From Stercorarius parasiticus (Eukaryota; Chordata; Aves; Charadriiformes; Stercorariidae): a stretch of 64,000 bases of DNA. A model generated the notes under the pieces. It worked only from the letters and a program-made list of their open reading frames with translations, was not told the origin of the DNA and did not search any database. Location: positions 532,090-596,089 of the forward strand of contig VWZL01000187.1 of assembly GCA_013396915.1 (NCBI GenBank). Reading direction: 5' to 3'. Positions 38,201 to 48,205 of the stretch are shown here, in pieces. Positions within the stretch are counted from its first letter, which is position 1; the number at the start of each line of letters is the position of its first letter. Both the position numbers and the translations under genes were made by a program.

Positions 38201-40450
38201 TTACCTGGCAGTTTTAGAAGAATGTACATGTGCATAATGGTTCAGAAATTAGACACAGAAAAACCCACCCTAAAACAACCTAACAATAGAGTTCAGATTT
38301 AAATCCATTAACAATAGCGAATTCAGAAGCTGATACTCTAATCCATAATTCCACCCACTGTCCTGCAGCACCTGTTTTACCATATATGAGATCAACCAGT
38401 GCCCTAAGGGGGCTGCCCAGCTAGGGTAGTAGAAGGGTGAAGTAAATATTATCAGGCCTGTTAAAACTTTGGATTTCTTGACCTTTATACCTTTTACAAT
38501 TTTCTTAATTTGCTTAATTTGTGAGTAGCCAGGCAGTGCTAAACCAAAACATTTTATTTGCCAAGATTATTTTTTCACACAGTACTCTAGAGAATATTTA
38601 TTATCTCTGTTACCTTGTGAGTAGGATACCTCACAGTTTTGATTTTCATGTTCCCGTGAGTTAGGGAAATAACTTTTATCCTCATTTTCTGGCTGAACAA
38701 CTGAGGCACAGGGGTTTCTAAAGATTCAATATGCTAAAAATGGTCATCTTCTAGGGTCCCTAGCTTTCAGTGTTTTATGGGCTAATAGGCCTTCAGTCCC
38801 CTTAAGCTGTACTAGGAAAATATGTAGACTCAAGGAACTGACCCTGAGAACTCTCTACTGCTGGTGTGAGAAGAGCTCTGTATTACTCATTTCTCAGTAA
38901 CGTAGATACAGGGGATTTGTGAAAGGAAAGGGGCTCTACATCAGGATGGGGTGATGAGGATTGCGAGTCTGCTTCAATGTCCTGGTGACACAGCTGTGGT
39001 GCCCACAGCACCTCTGCAGAGTGCCTCCCAGAGCACCCTGCTGTGGTGAAGCTCTTCTTGCAAGCAGCATGGTGGAGAGGGCAGTCCTGTCTCCCTCCAC
39101 TGGGAAAGGCTGGATGTCTAGGAAGCTATTTTCTGCAATTGCAATACAAAACAGAGAGAGCTGATGCAGTGACCTGTAGGCAAGAGTTAATGTGGCCCAA
39201 TTCTGTGCTGATATGTGGGATTTGTGAATGTCTGGATGCCATTAAGATTTTTTTGACTGGTAGCCTGGTGCAAGGCAGATGGTGCACTATTGATAAAATG
39301 TTGGAGGTTATTCACAGCTATTTATTGAATCTGATGTGTCATTTTAATGGAACCTCTCTACTTTTTCTTTGATGTTTTAATAGTTTATCATAAACACATA
39401 AATGAAACAATTCCGTAAATGCAGCAGAAGTACTTTGAAGAAAAGCTAACAAAGTGGAGGATCCTTGAGATCTGAGTCCAACCAGTAAATCAACAAGGCT
39501 ACTTTGAAGGTCTCTTCAAAGTGTAGTCTCACTGATTCTGAAATTAGTCCTGTTTTGTTGCAGAGGTGATGGAAGCATATCAGTGAGGAGACTGATTAGT
39601 CTGGGAAAGAGCAAGTACTGGCGTTTAAGGCCATTTGCACATCAAGACTCCTCAAGTGGCTTGTTAACTGGACCGTATATTAAATAAAGTAGAAGTACAT
39701 GGGATCAAAACAAATAATCTGTAGCCTATTATCTGCCATTACCACCATTCTGCTTCCACTTTTATTGCAAACTGAAAATGCCTGTGGTATTATTCTCTCA
39801 CAGTTGTATTGTGGGTCATCCCCTTCTTTAGACTGTGAAAGGCGCATTGTGATAACTGAGAGAACATGGACTCTTATCCCCAGGTGAGGGTACTTGAGCA
39901 GGGGGTTTGTGAGTAGGTCAGAAGCCAGGTCCGGATGATAACAGGGGCATAACAAGGCAGTGGTATCAGAATTGCGGTGTTTGCATCCCTCCACAGTTAA
40001 GAGAACAGATCCTGCCCAAGGACAGCCATCAGTTGTGTGTCAGACTGAAATGCTATTGGCAGTGGGCCAGGCACATGCCCATTGTGGATTCTGTGTGGTC
40101 TACAGGCTATGAGCTGAAGCTCAGTAGTCACCCTGGTTATTTCAGTAGATGTAAGACAGTTGCAGACTCTCCTGAAATCCAGACTTGACTGCTTTCCATG
40201 CTGACAGCAAGAGTAGAGGGACTGCAGCTCTGTCTGGAGCCTACCTTCCTAAGCAGACCAGGCCTTGTATGCTCTCAAGAGAGTACAGTAGCCTAACTTA
40301 CGCTGGAAGTCTAAAGTTGCCTGAAAAAAGTAGGCTGCGGAAAGGCAAACTGTGCTAACAAGCACGTTCTTTAAATAAAACGGAGACACAACCAACAGAT
40401 GTTACTGGTGGTTCTGTAAATGCACTCTTTGCTTTTCTTCTGTTTTCAGG
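35220..40450. other. Non-coding DNA, no gene recognised
   Basis: AT-rich sequence with short open frames only. No repeat family is named with confidence; 39461-39500 faintly recalls an old CR1 tail. A G-rich run lies near 37407-37427. Confidence 0.55.
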
Positions 40451-40632
40451 GAGTATATTTCAAAATTATGAGAGCTGAGTTTCATGAAGACCATGTGGCC
40501 ACAGTTTGTCCCATAGTCCTTTCTTGTTCAGTGTCCTTGCCACTGATTCTCTGTCTGGCTGTCGCTGAGCTACAGCTGACAAGACTCATTACTAGTATTT
40601 TTGTGCGGAAAAGATATAAAGTATCTTTTTGA
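40451..40632 (+). other. Terminal-exon-like segment
   Basis: A strong acceptor (TTTGCTTTTCTTCTGTTTTCAG) is followed by 60 open codons to TGA at 40630-40632, then AATAATAAA (near 40660-40669), which contains the polyadenylation signal AATAAA. The peptide starts GVYFKIMRAEFHEDHVATV and contains a hydrophobic stretch (PIVLSCSVSLPLILCLAVAE) that could span a membrane, ending in a basic tail. I do not recognise it. Its phase 0 start is compatible with the phase 0 end of the exon-like segment at 35130-35219, but no evidence links them. Confidence 0.2.
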
Positions 40633-43508
40633 GGGGTAAAAATGCTGTATCAATGAAGAAATAATAAATGTATGTACGGATGGGAGCTATGTATACAAAA
40701 ATGTTGATGTATCTGTGCATTTATTTTTGCCTGTAGGGCTTATTAAAATCTATTTATTTTAATACTAGGCTGAAGTAGGAAAATAAATGGGGGTAGAAGC
40801 AAAACTTGAACCCACAGAATATTTTTTTTAAGAGATTGATTTCTGGTCAGTGAATAAACATTTCCAACTGAAGGTGGATTTAATTAAAATATGAATTATA
40901 ATCGCTTTCAAAATGATGTTTAAAATAGAAGCATCCATTGATCTTTTATGCACAGAGCACACGATATGATGCATCTTACATACACACAATATAATAAATG
41001 TATAACATTCATCAAGTTGTAGGATGTTTAATCTCTGAAAACAGTTGTTAAATATAACAGTAATGGTACTAGGACTATTGCCCAGACTTATTTGTAGTTT
41101 AGAAGGCAGATAAACCATGTTCTATATACACATAGTTCCATATTTAAAATTAACTTTATATTCTTGAAAGTATGTATCAATTATTACAATTTCATTGCCA
41201 ATAATGAAAAACAGCTCTGGAATGCTTATTTAAAAAAAAAAAAAAGCACACAACCCCCCCACGCTGTTCTGTTTCTTGGTCCTTGCATTTGGAAGAACTT
41301 TATATACACAAAGAAGGGAGTAACTGTAATGTGTATTTATGGTCTTCTCTAAGAAACTGCATTGTTTCCTGATGACAATAAGGAACTGGTGCATTTCTGT
41401 GGGTAGCCTTCAGTATTAGTCTGAGAAAGGTATGCATTATATTCAAGTTGCATAAAAAGAGATGTCTCTGTGAAGACCTGCAAATGAAGCTCGCTGGTTA
41501 TGTAATTCATTCACTGAAACATTTTCTCCCTTTGGTTTCCCCTGATTATTTAGAAGAAGCTGTAGTTTTAGATACTCTAACCTGGTGTGACTCAGCTGCT
41601 TTGGCTTCTACTTTGAAAGTCATTTAACAGACATTTTAGCTAGATTTCCAATTTGGTAATTATAATGTGGTTTGGAGGAAGCTGTAAATATGGAACTACA
41701 TAGGGTGTGTATATAGAGAGATTGTCAATTAATGTAAATCATCATAGCTAAAGTCAACAGAACTATGTCAGCTTGCACTGGCCCATGAAGTCTGTAATAC
41801 AATTATTTAAAAGCCACTTTACCTGATCTTAATGCTAATATCATGTAGAAACCTATCAAAATTTGAAAAATGTTGCAAGTTTCTAATCCCATTTCTTTCT
41901 ATCTGTTTATCTCTCAAAGCCTTTGAGTATTAAATTGCAGAATGAATACAGGGTGGCCCAATTTAACTTCAGAAAAAGGAAATAGTTTGAATTCTGGAAC
42001 TGCTCTTGGTCATGTGAGACAGTTGTGACAAGTAATGTCTCTTTAACGTTTCAGTGCGTACCCTGTTCACAGCTGTTCCAAGGTACAAAATACATTGCAT
42101 CCAGACTCTGCCACCTGTTGTAGGCAATTTGGAACAGAGCAAGTTAATGGAGATACAAGAACACATTTTGCCTACTTGCAATGATATTATCTGCATTTCA
42201 TTTAGCAGCCACTTACAGCCTTTCTTTCATGTCACTATTTTGCAAGATAAACCCTTGTTTTTGCAGCAGTGAGAGTAGGTTAGTAAATTGAAAACTCATA
42301 GGTGCTTTTTCCCCAGTCCTTTGTCCCTTTTTCTTTCTCATCTGCAGTAGCCCCAGCCTTAGCTGAACCTCTTTGCTTCTAGACTAAAAGCCAGCTTTGG
42401 CAGCATCCAAGCATCATCTCTAGTTTCACCTCTGCAAGCACTCTCTTCTGTGAATGGAAGGGAAAGGGGCATTGTTGACTGCTTTCCGTTCAGCTCTGCT
42501 CAGTTAGGTGCAAGACAAATCAGCTCTGCTCAGTTAGGTGCAAGACAAATAGATCTGTGTCACTCAAAGAGTATGTGAGAATTGCTGACATGTGAGGAAT
42601 AACACCCACCTGAACAAAATTCCCTCCCTTGAAATCCTTCCCGTCCTTGAAGGTCTTCTGAGTTCTGGCCACTGTTTTCAGAGAGGCCAGAATGCCCTGC
42701 CTCCATTTCTCTTTGCTGAGTCTGTTACCCCTGCAGGAGTCAAGCCCTTTCTTTTAAACAAATTTACTTTTTTTTTTTCTTATTTTTCTGAAATTTTGTG
42801 GGTTCTGATTCTTGAGTGAGAGTGCTGGCAGGTGGTCATTAAAGGTCAGTGACAAAGCTGGTTATCACCTGTGGCCCGTTACAGTAGAGCCATTTCAGTG
42901 GATGGCCCAGCTTTGCCCTCTCCACCATCGTCAAGTTTTCCACCATGAAGTAGTTCTAGTCCACGCTGACTTGCTGACTATCAAAGTACAAAATACATTC
43001 AGAGCATCAAACAGAAGATGTACAAGGATAGGCAGTTTACTAGGGTGTCCCAGTATCCCTAACCTTTTGTCACTGATGCTTGTAGCCTGCAAATTGTCTC
43101 CAGCTCTTCTTTTTCCTGTCCTTGCCATATAGACTGGTTCTAAATTTTAATGTGACTCAGCCCACTACCATGAGAATAAGGCTTCTTCATTATGTTCAGA
43201 GCGCTGCAACTTTTGTTCAAGGCCCTTCTCTCTTTGCTCACCTTGCTTAATGAAATCCTATTTTCTCTGACCTCCTTGATTTCTTTGTCAGAGGTTTCTG
43301 AGTAACAGAAAATGCAACTGTTAAAATCATCCTTCTCAACTGTCACAGTTGGATGCAATGGTAGTTAGAAAAAGCTGTTCTTCTCTTCTTACCCATCTGA
43401 TAGAAATCTGCCTCATATGCAGAAAGAAACTACATTTGTTCATCTCCTCATCCCTTGAGTATTGCAGAAGACTGGGGAGGACCAGGGACACTAAAGTGAT
43501 TCCCCCCC
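40633..43508. other. Non-coding DNA, no gene recognised
   Basis: AT-rich with an A13 run near 41231-41245. No gene or named repeat seen apart from the 30-base tandem at 42491. Confidence 0.55.
42491..42550. repeat. Perfect 30-base tandem duplication
   Basis: The unit beginning CAGCTCTGCTCAGTTAGGTG and ending CAAGACAAAT occurs twice in a row without a mismatch (42491-42520 and 42521-42550). Identity suggests a recent event, a polymorphic minisatellite seed, or an assembly artefact. Confidence 0.95.
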
Positions 43509-43524
43509 NNNNNNNNNNNNNNNN
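43509..43524. other. Assembly gap, 16 N
   Basis: Sixteen undetermined bases follow a run of seven C. The true sequence may be a longer C homopolymer or G/C-rich low-complexity DNA that stopped the sequencing. Confidence 0.99.
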
Positions 43525-45489
43525 CTTTCGTTCTCATTGTATGTTACTCCTCTTCGAGTCTGAGTTATAGTTGCCACTAAGGTCTAACCTGTAAAAGCCA
43601 GGCTGGGTTTAGAAATTGCTTATAACTTGTGTCAGTGGGTTATCTTTGCGGATTACAGGTGCTTGAATGAGAGCCTGGATTAACTGTGTGGTGGAGACAC
43701 GTTTGCCAACTGCCAAAAGATGAACAGTCCTGTCTTCTGAGGGTAACAGAAGTAGTGTGGCCTTTCAGGACCTGTATGGTTTTTTTGTTTCCTGTACATC
43801 CTGTCATTTAGTGCAAAGGACTGTGGTGAGACTGAAGTGAGATCTACAGAACTAATATAGGTAGACACCAGATACCCTTGAGATGACAACAATTTTATTA
43901 TCTACCCAGGTAGTCCGGGTTTGAACTTGAAACCTACAAAAGAAAATCTCATTTGGTTGTCTTTTTCCTTTTAAGATCTAATATTACAATTTCAGGAGTG
44001 AGAGGGTTTGTTGGTTTTTTTTTTTTTTTTTTATTTGAAAGATATATTTACTAATTCAAGGCTTGACCTCGCTGCAGTTTATACCATAGAAGTCTTTTAA
44101 ACAAATTGTAATTGTTGGTTTTGGTGACTTCTTTTCCTCAAAGTTATTATCAGTGTCCTAGCTAATTCTTAACAGAATAACCTGAATTTAGCAAGGTGTT
44201 ATAAGTGTAAATGCTAAAAAGACTATAAATCAATCACTAATGCTAAATCTAAATCAAAGAATAAATAGCTCTACATTATAAAAACACTTCCATAATGATT
44301 CACACTGTTTTGCACTCCACTTGAAGTTGAGCTGCATTCAAATTTTTAATGAAAAACAGTTGGTACAGAAAATGTAATATGGACTCAAAACCCATCTTTC
44401 TATGTTAGATTGTGTGACATTTCTTTTTATCTCCTCTACAAAAAGGAAAACCTGTCTGTGCTCATGCTGTTGTATCTATTATATGATAGTGTTACTGTTG
44501 ACATGTAAATAGTCTTATAATTCATGGTGTGTATGTGTGGGAAGTTTTCCTGCAGGATCTGATTTATAAGGTGACTTGCTAGTATTTCCTGTACCTTGGA
44601 CATCTCTGCACTTAGCTGATATGAGTGCTGTGCATGTTGAAACAACAAACGTAAACCAAGAGAGTAAGAAGTTGCAACAACTCACCTATGGATAACAGCA
44701 CTGCTCAGAAACTTTGCAGGGCAATGTGGTTTAATACAAGTGGCTCTCAAATACCTTACACTCTGGTGCTCTCTCAGCTCCATCACACTATACAACACTG
44801 CTTTGGCTAGGTGCTTAGGAGAGGTTTACAGCTGCCTTTCACAACACCTATAGCACGGGAGTTACTGTCAATCCACAGAAGTGTTTTGAGATCTCAGAAA
44901 CAGATAAACACAAAGGTGAGAACACATCTAGGATCTCTTCAAATTAATTCATGATCCTACAAAGGAATTACGAGTATTTAGCAATTGTGGGGATGAAATT
45001 TGCTATCTACAAAAATGCTACTCTGCGTGTGTGCTTGTGTGACACTGATATTGAGTGTGCTTATGACATGCTAGCCCACTCTGCTGAGCTCTTATTTAAG
45101 ATTAGTATACTTAGGATCTTAATAACTACTGAATAGTGTAATTAATTTCCGGACAGTGAACCCTTTGGGTTTTGGCCTTTATTTGTCCCCAGAAGAAGTT
45201 TCAGTCACAGAGGAATGAGTTGGTAGATGGGGTGCAGAGCCTATGGAAGGAATATGGTGATTTGACACCTATCCTGGAGTAAAGCCATTGGGCTAAGGGT
45301 TGAAATACCTATACCACTCACCCAAGCTATGAGATAAGGGGCACGTTACTAAAGGTGTCTCTGCATCCCAGGGATACTGAGGGGTGAAGGCTGAAGCTAT
45401 ACAAGTGCACATCTTCAGAGTGCACATGCAGTTACTCCTTATTAGCAGGATAACTTTGACACACCAAGGTAGAAACTATGAGTACTAGT

Positions 45490-45662
45490 TCTTCCCAAAC
45501 TTTGAACCTGTGGACCACTGTCAGCCCTCATTCTTACGGACACCAGTGTGACCACAAAACTGACAAACTGGTAAATACTATTATTCTGTAGGTTTTTGTG
45601 AACTGGATGCAGAACACATGATATGACCTTAGAGATCACAGTTGGGACCTGCTGTTTTAGAA
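45490..45662. mobile_element. Possible non-autonomous hAT-type DNA transposon relic
   Basis: The left end reads AGTTCTTCCCAAACTTTGAA, close to the CAGTGGTTCCCAAACTTT type of hAT terminal repeats. It is followed by CCTGTGGACCACTG, also common in such elements. The complement of the right end reads CAGCAGGTCCCAACTGTGAT, which lines up loosely with the left end as an inverted repeat about 170 bases away. No clear 8-bp target duplication was found, so the call is tentative. Confidence 0.4.
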
Positions 45663-45832
45663 GCCTATCAAATGCCATGTTGCATGGCATAACAAAGAGT
45701 GTATATGATCACACTGCACTTGATGTACATATATGTAGATGAGTAGGAATGCAGGGCCAGCAGGCAGCATCTTGGCAACTGAATCACCTCTTTCTTGCTC
45801 TGGCAGACAACCATACAGTAGATACTATAGTA

Positions 45833-45856
45833 CTATGGACTCAGAGGAGTCCATAG
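45833..45856. repeat. Perfect inverted repeat, 10-bp arms, 4-base loop
   Basis: CTATGGACTC (45833-45842) and GAGTCCATAG (45847-45856) are exact reverse complements separated by AGAG. It could form a compact hairpin in RNA or a dyad protein site. Confidence 0.85.
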
Positions 45857-47029
45857 ATCATCCTATGTCACTGGACATCATAATTCTCAACACTTAAGAG
45901 GAATTTAAGATTTAGTAAAAGTCTGAAAGCTGCACCTGTAGCGTGTCACATGCAGAAAGCAGAAGAGTGGAGGACATTACTAGTCTTTCAGGTCTGTGTG
46001 CTAGCAAAATATTTATAAAATTAACTCCTATGTGATCCCAAGAAGCTGATCATGCCCTAAATTACTGTTGGGGCAAAATAAAACCCCTCTGATCCCTGCT
46101 AATCTGACTTGGAGGACAGATGTCCTCCTGATCCTAAATCTGATGAATGGCTTAATCCTTTGTGTGTGAGCAGGACACCATTCATCTGAGAATTTTACGT
46201 CACTAGAAACACAGCTGTACTCTGTTTACATCCTGGTTTTTGTGTCATCTCATTTCCAGAAGCCAAATGATAGACTAAGGACCTAAAAGAAAATTCCTTT
46301 CTGGTCCACACAAGTTAGAGTCTTGAAACATGAAGTTAATACAAGTATAGTGCAGACACTCAGCAATCCAGTTGTCTCTCAAAACTCTTTGCCTATGCTT
46401 GAGGATTGGATTCCCTAGGAATCACATCACAGAATTAATTTCCTGATTTTAAGAGTACTCTTAATTTAATTTACCATCCATTCTGTAATTATGCCTTGCT
46501 TCCTAGATTTCTTGCTCCCATGACCACATTTACAAGGCTTTTCCAGAATTTTGTTCTTGAATAAATAAAACTCTTCACTTTCTAGTCCAGGTTTACTTGT
46601 GACCAGCTTATTGCAACAGATGAATCTGCCAGACCAGATGCTGAGAACTTCTGATCTGAGATCCTAGGAAGCCAAAATAACCCCGGACCTTTTTCCATAT
46701 GTACCTGTTCAAGCTAAATGATTAGTTCAATATGTAAAATATTACAAATTTTAAAGTCTCTGTGATATCAAAACACCTGTAACTTTGAGTGGGAAATTTT
46801 GAATGGAGAGCAAAAGAGAGGACACGCGGGTCTGGTGTATCTCTTCTCCCAGTTCTCAGCAAGTGCTGAGTTCCAATAATCTGTCAGCTCGCCGTGTTTT
46901 CCACAGTACCGTGTTATGGCTATTTTATATAATTTCCTTAGAAAATATCTGCCAGCAAATACACTTACTTTCTCTTCAACTGTTTTTAACCATTTCTAAT
47001 GTATTTATTAGTATTTCTCACTGCTGAAA

Positions 47030-47280
47030 TTGTCCACTGACTTTAATTAAACCCATGAGCCTAGAGAATTTGACAATTTAATTCTTTTAAATGCGGCCTT
47101 ATTGCCAAGCAGCGTTTCCCTGCAGCCCTCCCAGCTGTCGTTTTTATAGAGGAAACAGCTTTAGGTGTCATACCGTTAACTGCATTCAGGTACTTTTCTT
47201 CAATGGGCATGGCATTTAGCGGTAATTGAAATGAACTAATTTAAATGACCAGCTAGTGAAAAACAAATACAAACTAAACC
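47030..47280. promoter_or_regulatory. Candidate conserved non-coding element
   Basis: This stretch has the texture of deeply conserved vertebrate enhancers: complex, AT-rich sequence with several homeodomain-type TAATT/ATTA cores (TTTAATTAAACC, GACAATTTAATTC, GCGGTAATTGAAATGAAC). CpG sites are kept (ATGCGGCC, CAGCGTTTCC, GCTGTCGTTTT, ACCGTTAAC, AGCGGTAATT) despite their general rarity here. Conservation itself cannot be seen from a single sequence. Confidence 0.3.
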
Positions 47281-47489
47281 TAGTCTAAATAAAAACACAT
47301 TCTTCAGTGTAATCACTCTTTAAAAAAAACCTAATAATTAATCAAGGCCTGCTGTACAAAAAATATAATCTGCACAGACCTGTATGATCTGTAGTTGCTG
47401 CACTTGAAAAGAGAGAGTTCTACAATTTGGAAATTTATTTTATTTTTTCACACAGGATAAATTTTATATCTCATGATCCAAATCCTTTA

Positions 47490-48205
47490 TGTTTTCTGTA
47501 GAATACTTGAAGTGAAACAATGAATCTTTTACCACTGAAAACAGAATAAATGGGTCCCTGAAGGATTTATTTTAAGTCAGATGCATTTGTCATTCTATAT
47601 TGATAATCTTTGCAAGTCATTATCATATTCAACTCACCATTTATATGCAGATGACACAATCATTTATGGTAATATATTATACTAGGAGAAAGCTTAATAT
47701 TATCTTCAAGCTGATTTAAATGAGCTTTAAGATCATCTGGCACAATCTAAATTACTATTAAATATTAATGAAACAAAGATCATATTATTTGGCTCAAAAC
47801 AGAAGTTGGGTAAACTGAACAACTGGCAATCAATGCGACCTTGGAGACAGTTAGCAAATGTCAATTGTGAAGAATATGGATACATCATTTTTCATCGTAT
47901 GACTAAACTATTGATTAGCTGTGAAGATTTGAAAGAAAGCCAAGAACTTTATTTGGGCTCAGAAAATTTGTTGACTTAGGGGAAAACAAGATTTGTTTTC
48001 TTGCATTTTCAGTAGTATTATGTACTTTGGGTTTTGCCGATTGCTGCATAATGTTTGTTAGGAAAGATAAAGCATCTTTAACTTGGTTATCTAGGCAAAT
48101 TTGCTTTGAATTATACAATTTCATAAACAACACCGTCTGTCATTTTAGCAACAATTGGCAGAAAAATAGAAAACTGTCAACATTTCATTGGTACGTTATC
48201 CTTCT
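47490..48205 (+). pseudogene. Degraded reverse transcriptase of a non-CR1 LINE
   Basis: From 47551 the frame reads WVPEGFILSQMHLSFYIDNL, matching the GVPQGSILGP...YINDL box of LINE reverse transcriptases. It continues to HLYADDTIIYG at 47638-47670, the catalytic YADD box with both Asp intact (47650-47655). Downstream, LQADLNEL and LLLNINETKIILFGSK (about 47704-47795) match the usual K-L-x-L-N-x-x-K-T-K-x-x-L-F-S segment. After a frameshift near 47840, LETVSK, IWI, NKICFLAF and DKASLTWLSRQICFELYNFI (to about 48120) fit the region that follows in this enzyme type. Stops occur at 47683, 47695 and 47728. CR1 has FADD here and a different following segment, so this is another clade. The style recalls elements known from fish and amphibians; the exact clade is not determined. 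Confidence 0.78.

Larger units (their letters stand above)
43525..47029. other. Non-coding DNA, no gene recognised
   Basis: AT-rich, with a T18 run at 44015-44032. No gene recognised. Contains a possible hAT-type element and a short perfect hairpin, listed separately. Confidence 0.55.

Noticed and set aside
39461..39500. Possible old CR1 tail (GATCCTTGAGATCTGAGTCC)
   Set aside because: Too short and too diverged to separate from chance; the terminal repeat is missing.
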